Shown here: piece after piece, positions 10,196-20,524 of the stretch
Position numbering within the stretch: position 1 is the stretch's first letter
How the letters are laid out: the number at the start of each line of letters is the position of its first letter
Assembly (NCBI GenBank): GCA_007123105.1
Contig: SKNY01000117.1
Location: 1-36,561, forward strand
DNA length: 36,561 nt
Direction of reading: 5' to 3'
Source: Salinarchaeum sp.
Lineage (GTDB): Archaea; Halobacteriota; Halobacteria; Halobacteriales; SKNY01
Translations under genes and position numbers: made by a program
Notes under the pieces: generated by a model
Database searches by the model: none
Told to the model about the DNA's origin: nothing
What the model saw: the letters and a program-made list of their open reading frames with translations, nothing else

Positions 10196-10633
10196 TTAGG
10201 CAGGCGAGTCCAGCACGCCGAGTTGCTCGAAGAAGTCGAGGTTATCCCAGTAATTGATGTCCTCGACGGCCTTTCCATCCTTGAATCGATTCAACGTCAT
10301 GCCACTAATCTCGACGGTTTCACCGGTTGCCTCGATGCCAGCAAACGTACCCTCGTGGGTGGCCCCCCACGTGAAATGGGTGATCACGACGTCCCCATCG
10401 GTGAGGAAATCATGGAGTTCGAAGCTGACGTCCGGAAATGCCTCGCGGGTGGCCTGAATGTATTCCATGTAGCTGTCGATGCCGTGCATGTCCTCCTCAC
10501 CAGGGACCCTGAGCAGTACGTCATCGGCGAGTACCTCGTCTAGGTCATCGAGATTACCGCTCTCGATGATCTCCCAGATCCGCTCGGTTGCCTCCTTGTT
10601 GGATAGTTCGAGTGCTGTTGCCATAGTTATCAC
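10196..10633 (-). CDS. SnoaL-like / ester cyclase family protein
   Basis: 145 aa with YIQATREAFPDVSFELHDFLTDGDVVITHFTWGATHEGTFAGI...GMTLNRFKDGKAVEDINYWD, typical of SnoaL-like polyketide cyclases. Confidence 0.75.
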   Translation of the reverse strand: MITMATALELSNKEATERIWEIIESGNLDDLDEVLADDVLLRVPGEEDMHGIDSYMEYIQATREAFPDVSFELHDFLTDGDVVITHFTWGATHEGTFAGIEATGETVEISGMTLNRFKDGKAVEDINYWDNLDFFEQLGVLDSPA

Positions 10634-10784
10634 TGCTTCTGCACCATCGGGATGGCTGTCTGAGAAGCACTCACTAGTAGACCGGCCGAGCGCAAATAGA
10701 TTGTGCTATAACGTACCACGCGAGACTGTCTTGCCGGTCGACCCCGTCCTGTCGGTACATCCGGCACGAGTAGCCGTCAACCGA

Positions 10785-11180
10785 TTATTCCAGCTCTTCG
10801 AACTGTCGGAGACCATCCTCAACCGTCTCCACTAGTTGATTGCGAGCGACCGCGAGGTGCTCGATGGCAGTACGGTGGATGGGATAGACCCGGGGGTGGC
10901 GCCGGACCGCCGAATCGAGTTGTGGTTGTTCGAGTAGCCACATGAGCACGGATTCGAGTGCTGTCCGATCGCCTCGACGGGCCGATGACCATGCATCGTG
11001 GCCAGTGACGGGCGAACGAAGCGGTAAGTCATCAAGGCTCCGCCGGTCCTTGTGATTGTCCAGATGCACGTTGAAACTCTCAACTGCCATGTCGTACGTT
11101 TGTGCGTCCTCGTCTAGCTGGGCAAGGGTAATGGCGAAGAGGTCATGAGGAGTGGGTTCGGGGGGAGGATGGTCGTCCAT
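10785..11180 (-). CDS. Hypothetical protein
   Basis: 131 aa ORF with plausible archaeal composition; no family recognised. Confidence 0.5.
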   Translation of the reverse strand: MDDHPPPEPTPHDLFAITLAQLDEDAQTYDMAVESFNVHLDNHKDRRSLDDLPLRSPVTGHDAWSSARRGDRTALESVLMWLLEQPQLDSAVRRHPRVYPIHRTAIEHLAVARNQLVETVEDGLRQFEELE

Positions 11181-11546
11181 AAATTGTCAGTTATCATTCT
11201 TATAGTCGCAGCGGGAACGCAATTCTGCCACGGCTGCTGACCACAGGTGGTCGACGTAGGTCGTTTTATGTATGTAGGGAAGACTGATAGATGAATTAAT
11301 CGACCTGACCGTTAGATAGAAAAGGAGGAACGGAACGGGAACAGCACGTCTGGATGTGAAGAGTTCCACGACGAGCATCGTCTACGCCAGCTCACCCAAC
11401 CTCGGCGTACCCGTTGGCTAGACAGTCCCATGGCGATTCATTCGATTTAGCGTTTCCTGGCGGCCATCACCCACGTCCCGCGGTCGCGAGACCGTCGCAT
11501 CGAACGGAGTGGTGGGGTCAATTCGTCCGAGATACGTCGAAGACGA

Positions 11547-12677
11547 TCACGTATCCACGAACCGGCCTACGTCTTTGTCGCCGCGACCGCTGAGATTGAC
11601 GAGGATTCGGTCGTACTCATCGGCGAGATTGATCGCGAGCGCCAGGGCGTGCGCCGATTCGATGGCCGGGATGATCCCTTCGGTTGCACACAGCTCACGA
11701 AAGGCGGCTTCGGCGTCCGAATCGCGGACAGCGGTGTAGGTTGCCCGGCCCATTTCGTCGAGGATCGCGTGTTCGGGCCCAACACCCGGGTAGTCGAGCC
11801 CGGCCGCGATCGAATGGACCTCCGCGTCATCACCGATCGTCCGCGTCTTCATGCCGTGGATCACCTCGGTCGGGCCATCCATCGCAATCGGAGCGGCGTG
11901 TCGATGGGCATCGATACCGCCGCCTTCGGCGCCGTGGAAGGCGACCGGATCATCCTTGAACGCGTGGAAGAGACCGATGGCGTTCGACCCGCCACCCACA
12001 CAAGCAACCGCCGCGTCCGGGAGGCCGCCGTGCTGATCAAGCATCTGTTCGCGCGCCTCCTTGCCGATGACCGACTGGAACTCTCTGACGAGCCGTGGAA
12101 ATGGATCTGGCCCGACGACACTTCCGATGAGATAATGGGTGTCTGCGATGTTCTCGACGAAATCTTCGAGGGCAACGTCGACAGCCGTGGCGAGGTCCTG
12201 GTCGCCGCGCTCGACCTCGTGGATTGTTGCACCCAACAGCTCCATGCGCTCGACGTTCATGCGTTGGCGGTCGGCGTCCTGTTTGCCCATGTAAATTTCG
12301 ACCGGAATGTCCACGTACGCTCCGGCCATCGCGGTCGCGACGCCGTGTTGGCCAGCGCCAGTTTCGGCGATCAACCGTGACTTTCCCGCCTCCTTGGCCA
12401 GTAAGGCCTGGCCAATCGTGTTGTTCAACTTGTGAGCGCCACCGTGCAGGAGGTCCTCACGCTTGAGAAAAATGTCGGCCCCGACGCGCGTCGAGAACGT
12501 GCGTACGTGGGTGACCGGCGTCGGCCGGCCGGCATACTCCGCGAGGACGTCCCGAAACGACGTCCGAAAGTCGTCAGAGCGAACGATCTCCTCGTATGCC
12601 CGCCCGAGTTCGGCAAGCGGTTCCTCGAGGGCAGGTGGAACGTGGCGACCGCCGAATGTGTCGTGATCGAGGGTCAT
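11547..12677 (-). CDS. trpB: Tryptophan synthase beta chain
   Basis: KREDLLHGGAHKLNNTIGQALLAKEAGKSRLIAETGAGQHGVATA, CVGGGSNAIGLFHAF, HSIAAGLDYPGVGPEHA, NLSGRGDKDV; ATG at 12677 preferred over upstream start at 12701. Confidence 0.93.
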   Translation of the reverse strand: MTLDHDTFGGRHVPPALEEPLAELGRAYEEIVRSDDFRTSFRDVLAEYAGRPTPVTHVRTFSTRVGADIFLKREDLLHGGAHKLNNTIGQALLAKEAGKSRLIAETGAGQHGVATAMAGAYVDIPVEIYMGKQDADRQRMNVERMELLGATIHEVERGDQDLATAVDVALEDFVENIADTHYLIGSVVGPDPFPRLVREFQSVIGKEAREQMLDQHGGLPDAAVACVGGGSNAIGLFHAFKDDPVAFHGAEGGGIDAHRHAAPIAMDGPTEVIHGMKTRTIGDDAEVHSIAAGLDYPGVGPEHAILDEMGRATYTAVRDSDAEAAFRELCATEGIIPAIESAHALALAINLADEYDRILVNLSGRGDKDVGRFVDT

Positions 12678-13092
12678 ATCGGAGGCAAGTAGACGGGGCA
12701 TTAAATCGATATCCGTACGACCGACACACAGTGGGAGTCAGACACAGGATGTGACCCCGTTCACCGTTCCAATGACGGTAGTGGGGATGCGGTGCTGTCT
12801 GCTGGTGTGGGGCGACGTGGTGGAGCAAGCCACGGACATCCTGCTCGGGGGTGCACGAACACATATCGAACGAACGGCGTTAGCAGTGAATCATCAACCC
12901 GTTGGGGTGGTACGGTCTGGTCGTCCGGAACGGCGAACTCTACACAGGGGAGGATAACATGCCCGTCCACGATGTATCACGGCCGCGACCCAGCGAGGTG
13001 GCCCGCCATCCGTCACCTGAACCGGTACCGGGAGAGCACTACGGACACACCCTGGCACAACACTCAAAGAATACGCTGGTGTGTTCTTCAGT

Positions 13093-13848
13093 ATGCGAAC
13101 GATCGCCTACAACGTCTACGGTGCCACTGGGTTTCCCGAACCGCCTGAGACGGTCGACGGTGCAAACGCCGGCGACATCGCCCGAGAGCTCGATCGGTTC
13201 GAGCCGACGATTGTCTCGTTCGCCGAAGCACCACCCCGCGAAACAGTCGATTCGTTCGCCGCCGAGCTCGGGATGGAATCAACCTTCTTTCCCAGTCGCG
13301 GTGACTGGCCGGGAGCGATCTGTAGCACCTATCCAATTGTGAACGCATGCCCGCTCCAAGATGAGCTCGCCGAATTACCCGCAGATCTTCTCACCCGCCA
13401 CGGCGGCCGTGCCGTCCTGGAGACACCGATCGGCGAGGTCGTCGTTTACTCGTTACACCTCTTTCCCCACGGAGATGCCCACGATCGTCGCCTCCGTGAG
13501 ATCAGTCGGGTCCGAGCGTTGATCGCGGAGGATCTGGCAGATGATCGTTCGGTGATCCTGCAAGGAGATCTCAACCACCCCCCAACGGGGCCGGAATATC
13601 TCGAATGGCGGTTGCTGGGGCTCATCGATGCGTATGCCGCCGTCGGGACCGGCCCCGGAGCCACCATCAAAGCCCACGACCCGAACCGTCGGATCGATTA
13701 CGTTTGGGTCGACGCCTCGCTTCGTGACCGCATGACGGACGCCCGTGTGATCCGCACGCCTCCGTTCGGTCCTGGCGATCCCGGAGACGAGCTCGCCGGC
13801 CGGTTTCTATCCGATCACCTGCCCGTATCGGTGACGTTCGACAGCTAA
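13093..13848 (+). CDS. Endonuclease/exonuclease/phosphatase (EEP) family protein
   Basis: MRTIAYNVYG, IVSFAEA, VVVYSLHLFPHG, VILQGDLNHPP, RRIDYVWVDASL, FLSDHLPVSVTF. Confidence 0.8.
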   Translation: MRTIAYNVYGATGFPEPPETVDGANAGDIARELDRFEPTIVSFAEAPPRETVDSFAAELGMESTFFPSRGDWPGAICSTYPIVNACPLQDELAELPADLLTRHGGRAVLETPIGEVVVYSLHLFPHGDAHDRRLREISRVRALIAEDLADDRSVILQGDLNHPPTGPEYLEWRLLGLIDAYAAVGTGPGATIKAHDPNRRIDYVWVDASLRDRMTDARVIRTPPFGPGDPGDELAGRFLSDHLPVSVTFDS

Positions 13849-14007
13849 GCGCATTGGCAGCGCCGCCGTTCGTGACAGATCGGACCCATGCGGTGTGATT
13901 GGCTGCGATCACGGCCTCGAACGCTGTACCGGCGAGCGGCTGGTATCCCGACCGGGCAACCCCGGTGAGATACTTTCAAGGTCGGCCACGAGTCGAGAGA
14001 ACATTCG

Positions 14008-14484
14008 ATGCCCGCACCCACACTCATCTACGGGCCTTCATTTCCGGACCGCTGCCGGGCAGCGCTCGACCGCACCGACCATGCTGGTACCCAATGTCCG
14101 GATACCGTGCTCGTCCTCGAAGAGAACGCTCGCCGAGAGAACGGGTGGATCAGACACTGGCAATCGGTGATGGGGGACCCTCGTTAGCACTCGAGGTGAC
14201 GCGCCTCGCGTCGGTCGTGAACCGGGCCCACGACCGGTTTGGCGAGCCGACATCAGAGATCTGTGCGCTCGAGCGGCGGCGCCGAATCCGAGGCGGTTGC
14301 CGGGCGAGCCGAAATCGACGACGCCATCGACACCATCCTGGATCTCGCCGACCAGCAGTATGCCTTTACCGCGGACGAGGACAGCGGCCTCGCGATGAAC
14401 GAGCGAGCCGCCACACTGGAACCCGGTGACGGGTTCAGTGCGTGTTCGACGCTGGACTGCCAGCGGCTCTTCGCGGCGCTTTGA
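14008..14484 (+). pseudogene. Frameshifted remnant resembling the N-terminus of an AddB/UvrD-like helicase-nuclease
   Basis: Frame 1 MPAPTLIYGPSFPDRCRAALDRTDHAGTQCPDTVLVLEENARRENGWIRHW..., then frame 3 SLALEVTRLASVVNRAHDRFGEPTSEICALERRRRI, then frame 1 again GRAEIDDAIDTILDLADQQYAF...; family identity is tentative. Confidence 0.45.
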
Positions 14485-15090
14485 GACGCAGTGACTACCG
14501 CCGACGGAAGCCGCTACTCGCGGTCACACTATTATGCGGGTTCGGCCACTCGCTGGTCCGACCATGACTCGGACCGAGAGCACGCAGCGCTTACGAAGGT
14601 GTGTGCGACGTTGAACGATGCACTGGCACCGGAAACGCGCGCGACAGCAACGTCTTGGCGGCCGAACAGGCGGCGCCGTCCGTGTTCGCATTCGCTCGGT
14701 TATGCCGGGCCGTCCGCGATGCCTACGACGACCGAAAGCGTACGCGTCGCGACCTGGATTAGGCCGATCCCATCGATTGGACCGTGGGCGTGCTCGCGTA
14801 ACTGTGTGCCAACGAGCCAGTAACCCGAACGTTGACGATCGGGTCGTATGTCATCCGACGACCGCCGTCGCCAGTTACCTGGCGGGACAGAGACGATCGG
14901 ATCCAGGCCGAATACGATATCGAACTGCCTGCACCGGACGGCGACCCCGGGACGGCCACGATAGGATCGACGGACGTTCGGAATCTGAGGTTGATTTGCC
15001 GGACGGTAGCTGGTGTACACTTCCGTCCTCGACCACGTATAGCTACGACCAGCACTGAAACTCCGGTCGATGTCCCACCGCCCCAGACGG

Positions 15091-15375
15091 TCAGGATTTC
15101 GCTCCAGCGATATACAGCACCGAGAAAAGAAGTCCGATTGCGATCAGGACCTGGAGCGCCGATCCAGTCTGATACCCGAACGTCGCGGTAAAGATCGGTT
15201 CGGTCACGTGGGCGAATACTAACAACCCCAATCCACCGCCGAGCGCGGCGATTGGGACGACGTGAGCACCGGGCTTGCCGAGAATACCGAAAGGCAGGCC
15301 GATGACGCCGACGAGCAGCACGAAGATGCCAATGAACAACACCACGGGATTCGGATCGCCGATCACGTGCCCCAC
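15091..15375 (-). CDS. Small integral membrane protein (about three TM segments)
   Basis: 94 aa, hydrophobic segments VVLFIGIFVLLVGVIGLPFGIL, VVPIAALGGGLGLLVFA, ALQVLIAIGLLFSVLYIAG. Confidence 0.65.
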   Translation of the reverse strand: MGHVIGDPNPVVLFIGIFVLLVGVIGLPFGILGKPGAHVVPIAALGGGLGLLVFAHVTEPIFTATFGYQTGSALQVLIAIGLLFSVLYIAGAKS

Positions 15376-16422
15376 CTCGGTTGGGACGCAACGACCGTCC
15401 AGGACGTGAACGCTCGAACGTACCGACTGGAGGCCGACTCGTCCGTTCGCAGATCAGTGGCATCAACCGGCATGGAATAATGTGATAGCTACCAAACCAA
15501 AAAGGTTCTATGAGAATCGGTCGTTTGACGGGATCACCCCGTGATCAGTGTCCCCCAGGAAAGTCCATGACACCATCGACTCGCTCCGCGCCGGACAATG
15601 CCAGTACTAGATTGTCATATAGCTATACCAACGGCCAAAATGATTTAATCGCCCGAACCCGGGACAAGCGCCTCTGTCCTTGTCTATAGATAATTTCGGC
15701 CCCAGAGATTTGCGACAGCTAATGACCTCCAGTATAGATACGGATCCATATGGATCAAGCGGTGGACAATCTTGCTCGTAGCCATGGGCTCGCTGACCGA
15801 GAGCCAGTACGTTCCGACGTGACACGCACCGACAGGATGGCGGCCTGGCACTCCACCCCGGTGGTCAACTCGCAATCCATGTGACGGCACTCGCATCCGG
15901 CCACTGTCCTCGCATTCTGACGGGCGTGCTGACCCGCCACCAACCGAACGTATGCTGCCGGGTATCCGATGGAGAGTCGAGCTGAGTTACCACCCGCGAA
16001 CGACTCCACCGCGAGACCGAAGCCGACGAACTGGCTGACACAATCGAGATTGCAGCCAGGCCTGCTCCGGAGAGGGACACCGAACGGGGGATTCGTTACG
16101 GCGACTCGTTCCGACGGGATCGAGACGCGATGAACCTGCAATCGCTCGATCCGGAGACCGGCGACCGGTGGCGGCTCACGCCCCATACACAGGTCAATCG
16201 GGGAGTCGCGGTCGATAATACGGCCGGCTAGATTGCGAATCTGTCGCGGGAGCCGGGGGCCGGACTGCCGATCGCGGAGCGGCTGCCGACGACGGTGCTG
16301 TTGCCCGACGACGATCGGATCGATTCCGCCGGGCGATTCCGTCCATTCGCATGGCGCGGAGCCGACTCGCTGCGCAGCGATGACGACCGTGAACAGAACG
16401 TCGGCGTCTGGCACGGTGGAGA

Positions 16423-18381
16423 ATGGATTGGATTGGCAACGACCAACCGTTCGGCTTCACGGCCCACCAGACGGTTCTCACGCGCCGAGATGGCTTCCCT
16501 GCGGTGCTACCGAGGGAATCCGACAGCGGAGCCTCCGACCCATTACCGGGGAAAGAGAATTCGGGAAATGTAGTGGGCGAGGTCCCGGCCGGCGTATTCC
16601 TCGGGCCGCCCGTGATCCCGCGATTGATTGCTCCGTCAGGGGCGCTCGCCGATCGAACGGCCCAGGAAAACCTCGTGATTTACCTGACTGACGTGGTGTG
16701 TGCTGCCATGCACGCCGAGGCACCGTTTGCCCTGCAATTACACACCCACGGCTCGGGCAGCGAAGGCCGTGCCAGCATGTACGCCCAGGACTACATGGCT
16801 GCCGAGACCGGGTTCGTAGACGGGATCTGGTGGACCGAGCACGGTTTTCGGCTAGTGAACTACGCGAAGATCGAGTCGGTGGCGTTCTCCGGCCTGGATG
16901 AGGAACACACGTTCCCGACCCGCGATCGCGAGCGGGCGCCGGGAACGACCACCATTTCCTCGTGGTGGGAGCGCGTCGACCCGGACGACGCGCCGAAGGC
17001 GATGGCTGAGATCACCGCCAGCCGTGCCACAACGGGAGAGACGTCGCTGTATCTGACCGTTCCCGGGCGGGACGACCGCGCGACAGCTGCCCGTTGGGGA
17101 CTCCGAGCCGACAATTATCGAGAACGAATGCCCCTGTTCTCTCGGCCGAAGATCGACCTCGCTGTCTACCCTTCCGGGATGGGCTGTCCATTCCTCGAAC
17201 TCGTCCTGAGCGAACAACCCCCGGACCTCTCCCAGCCGCGGCTGGTCTACACATTCGGTGCGGACGTATCCGTCCCGGTGGAGGGCGACCGCTGCGTCCG
17301 GCGGACGGTCGACGTGACGGCCGATCGCTGGAACCGCGTCTCGCTGGAACCAGCTGCCGATGCGGAGGCCCTTGATCTTCCCGGCGAGGGCCTCGATAAC
17401 GCCCTGTACCAGCTCCGGCTGGGGGTACGATCTGACGGCGAGCCGGCAGGGGCGTGGTTCGACGATCTCCGGATCGAGCCCGCGTTCATTGGCAAGGAAC
17501 TCGTCGACATCCAGCGTGAACTGCTTGAGGAACTACCGACGCGGGTCGAACATTTTCCGGGTATCGAGATATCGTGGTACGGCCAACACGTGAACGCGTT
17601 TGGGGGCGATGTACCGGTGCCGGATTACGCCGACCGAGACCCGGACACCCTCGACACGGGCCACGTCGTCAAGCACATCATCGAACACGGTGGGGAGGCG
17701 GGGTACAACCATCCGGCCACGAGCGACTTGGACGACCACGCGGAAAGGCTGATTCGAGAAGCCGCCTACGGCGTCGCGATTCTGGAGATCGGCCGGCGCG
17801 CCGAACCCGTCGCCGACCGGCTCGAACTGTGGGACCGGCTGGGCGAGGCCGGCGTCGCGGTGACCGGCGTCGGGGTGGGGGACACCCACCACGCGGGGTC
17901 CGGCTGGGTCGCCGATCATCCGGCCGACAATTGGTGGGTGACGAAGGTGTGGGCGGACGCGTGCAAGTTAGAGTCCCTGCTCGCGGGACTGCGGGCCGGC
18001 CGGGCCTTTTTCGCCCGTCCGCAGGCGTTCGACGGGACAATGGAGATCAAGGACGAGGCAGGCCTCGCCATGGGCGACGCGACGGTCACGACGGATGCAA
18101 AACGCCTGACTGCGGACCTCGCCGGCGGCACCCCGGGAGACATGGTGCGCTGGATCTGCAACGGCGAGGAACTGACAGCCGAACCGATCGCCGCGGCAGA
18201 TGCATCGATCGACGTCACGGTACCCGCCAAAGCGGACGTCCGGGGGGTTCGCTGGGAGCTCTACCGGGACTACGAGGATCGGGAGGAACCGGCGTTGGTC
18301 GGCGCGAGTAACCCGGTCTACCTCGTGTCCGAGCGAGCACAATTACGCGGCCGGACCGCGACGGAGCGATTCTCGGGATAG
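16423..18381 (+). CDS. PHP-domain-like (CehA/McbA-like) metal-dependent hydrolase
   Basis: FALQLHTHGSGSEGRASM, DGIWWTEHG, HVVKHIIEHGGEAGYNHPATSD, GVGVGDTHHA, LLAGLRAGRAFFARPQAFDG; N-terminal start uncertain, the first roughly 50 codons look non-conserved. Confidence 0.65.
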   Translation: MDWIGNDQPFGFTAHQTVLTRRDGFPAVLPRESDSGASDPLPGKENSGNVVGEVPAGVFLGPPVIPRLIAPSGALADRTAQENLVIYLTDVVCAAMHAEAPFALQLHTHGSGSEGRASMYAQDYMAAETGFVDGIWWTEHGFRLVNYAKIESVAFSGLDEEHTFPTRDRERAPGTTTISSWWERVDPDDAPKAMAEITASRATTGETSLYLTVPGRDDRATAARWGLRADNYRERMPLFSRPKIDLAVYPSGMGCPFLELVLSEQPPDLSQPRLVYTFGADVSVPVEGDRCVRRTVDVTADRWNRVSLEPAADAEALDLPGEGLDNALYQLRLGVRSDGEPAGAWFDDLRIEPAFIGKELVDIQRELLEELPTRVEHFPGIEISWYGQHVNAFGGDVPVPDYADRDPDTLDTGHVVKHIIEHGGEAGYNHPATSDLDDHAERLIREAAYGVAILEIGRRAEPVADRLELWDRLGEAGVAVTGVGVGDTHHAGSGWVADHPADNWWVTKVWADACKLESLLAGLRAGRAFFARPQAFDGTMEIKDEAGLAMGDATVTTDAKRLTADLAGGTPGDMVRWICNGEELTAEPIAAADASIDVTVPAKADVRGVRWELYRDYEDREEPALVGASNPVYLVSERAQLRGRTATERFSG

Positions 18382-18461
18382 GTTGGATTACCCTTGATCA
18401 AGGAGACAGGTACTGTTCGTGTCAATCGATCGCTCCTCATGAGTCAGGAGAAAGTTGCCGC

Positions 18462-20342
18462 TCACTCCCAGGGGAACGCGTAGCTCGGTTCGCGGTAGAA
18501 TCGTTCGATATTTGCGGACAGGTCGACCCGCGATCCTGCATCGACGCGCACTCTGATGGCGTTTGTTCCCGGTTCGTCCGATTCACCGGCGGCGTGGATC
18601 GCCGTGAATTCGTGTTCACCGTAGGCGCCCGCTTGGACAACGACCGCTCGATCCCGCCCGCCCACGTTAACGAGTGTCAGATCGATTCCCTCCGCGGTGA
18701 TCCCCGTGACCAGTGCCGACACCCCCGGTGGGAGGCCGGGACGGCCGCGGTCGGGATCGAAATGGCGGACCTGTGCGTGCACGAGGCCGCCGTAGTACAC
18801 CGGCTGGGGCGCGCCCATGCTCAACTGGAGCAACCCCTTATGGACGATGGGGTTGCGATTCCGGAGGTAGTCCTCGGTGAGGTCGTGGGGATTGAATGCT
18901 TCCTCGCGCATCTCGTCGAGGCGATACTGCACGTGGGCGTGGCTGGCCTCCATGATCCGTTCGGGGAACTCGGCATACTCCCCGTCGAGATACACCAACC
19001 AAGGATATTCGTGGCCGTCGCCGTGTTTGCTCGATGGGCGCGGATCGACCCGGCACCAGTCACGCTTCGTCCCCTTGCCGAGTCGATAGAGACGCTGCCG
19101 ATCGGCCTCGGTCATCGACATATACCAGAGGTGGACCGCATATGGATCGTCAGAGTGCGGCTTAAACTCGTACCAGCCGTCGCGCCACAGGATTTCGCCG
19201 TCATTCTTCCGTAATCCGGACCCGTTGTAGTGGTAATCTCCCTCACTGCCATACTTGTGAGGGAGATATGGCGTGTCGCCGCGCTGGATGGCATTCCTCT
19301 CGAGGAGGTCCAGTTGGGACCGAGGAAACTCGAGGTATTCGCGGTCACCCGTCAACAGGACGGCGTTTTCGGCGGCGACGGTTGGACCGATGCCGACGTA
19401 ATGCCAACCGCCCCACGACCAGCCGTACATCCCACCGTACCACGCGCCGGTGATACCACCGATATCACCGGATCGATCGACGTTGTCCGGGATAATGCCC
19501 CCGTTTTCCGCGGTCCGTTCTTTCCAGGCGTCCAAATACTCGAGGACCCACTCCTTATACCGGTCGTCGCCGGTATGGAGATAGGCGTTCGTCATCAGGC
19601 TCGTGATCCCGAGATTGAGCGGAATATCACCGCTTGAACATCGTTCATCGAAGATCTCGTACAGGCGCTCCTCGTTGGCCGGATCCAGGAATTCGGTCGC
19701 GTTATCGAACTCCAGATCGCGCCACGGAAGCCCGTGGCTCGCCCAGCGGTAATTTGCGCCGTAGCCGCCGAACGTCGAATGGGTGCCGAACGCAGACAGA
19801 TCGCTGTACTCCGGACCCATGCTCCCGTTCATCGGTGCCCGAACGAGTCGCTGCTCGGCATCGTAATTATTTACGTCGGAGTCGGGGAGGTAAAGCGAGG
19901 CGAATTGCTCGGCACGGGCAACCACCACCTCATCGTCGGGGGCGGCCAACCCCATGTTGTAGGTGTAGAGGTTCCCCTCGCCCAGATGGAACCAGTCTCT
20001 GCACTGCTCGAACTCGTCGACGACCATCGGGTGGCCGAAGGGCGTCTCCGTCTCACCACAGCGGTCAAGGGCACCCCTGTAGGCTCCCCTCGCGTGATCG
20101 AGAAACAATGTGTCGCCGCCCATCGCATAGACGAGCGGCCAGTTGTAAAACCCCTCAATGACGTCGTCGTAGCCGTCGACGCCCACGTGATCGTCCGGAG
20201 GCCAGAACGGATCGTATCCCTCGCCGAAGTACCCTTCCACGAACCGACCGAGGGCCTCGGACATCGTCTCGAAAAGCTCGCGTTGGAGCGTCGCCCACCG
20301 TGGAGGCCGCGCGAACGGCGTGTTCGCGTCCACCTCGAACAT
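18462..20342 (-). CDS. Large alpha/alpha-toroid-like hypothetical protein, putative carbohydrate-active
   Basis: MFEVDANTPFARPPRWATLQRELFETMSEAL..., repeated helical segments with aromatic motifs (DDVIEGFYNWPLVYAMGG, ITGAWYGGMYGWSWGGWHYVGIG, WYEFKPHSDDPYAVHLWYMSM); ATG at 20342 chosen over ORF opening. Confidence 0.6.
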   Translation of the reverse strand: MFEVDANTPFARPPRWATLQRELFETMSEALGRFVEGYFGEGYDPFWPPDDHVGVDGYDDVIEGFYNWPLVYAMGGDTLFLDHARGAYRGALDRCGETETPFGHPMVVDEFEQCRDWFHLGEGNLYTYNMGLAAPDDEVVVARAEQFASLYLPDSDVNNYDAEQRLVRAPMNGSMGPEYSDLSAFGTHSTFGGYGANYRWASHGLPWRDLEFDNATEFLDPANEERLYEIFDERCSSGDIPLNLGITSLMTNAYLHTGDDRYKEWVLEYLDAWKERTAENGGIIPDNVDRSGDIGGITGAWYGGMYGWSWGGWHYVGIGPTVAAENAVLLTGDREYLEFPRSQLDLLERNAIQRGDTPYLPHKYGSEGDYHYNGSGLRKNDGEILWRDGWYEFKPHSDDPYAVHLWYMSMTEADRQRLYRLGKGTKRDWCRVDPRPSSKHGDGHEYPWLVYLDGEYAEFPERIMEASHAHVQYRLDEMREEAFNPHDLTEDYLRNRNPIVHKGLLQLSMGAPQPVYYGGLVHAQVRHFDPDRGRPGLPPGVSALVTGITAEGIDLTLVNVGGRDRAVVVQAGAYGEHEFTAIHAAGESDEPGTNAIRVRVDAGSRVDLSANIERFYREPSYAFPWE

Positions 20343-20524
20343 GCCTTCACAGTGTCGATCGGACTCATCAAGGTTTGGACTCCGGCGACTGGCCCAGAAT
20401 CCGTCGGCACCAGAAGATGGGGACCCTCGTGGCCTCAGTTCACGGACAACCGGGAGATCCCCATATTTGCGAAGCGGCCGCCGGACAGGAGTATAGCGTC
20501 TCCAAAGAATCCGAGCCACCGCTC

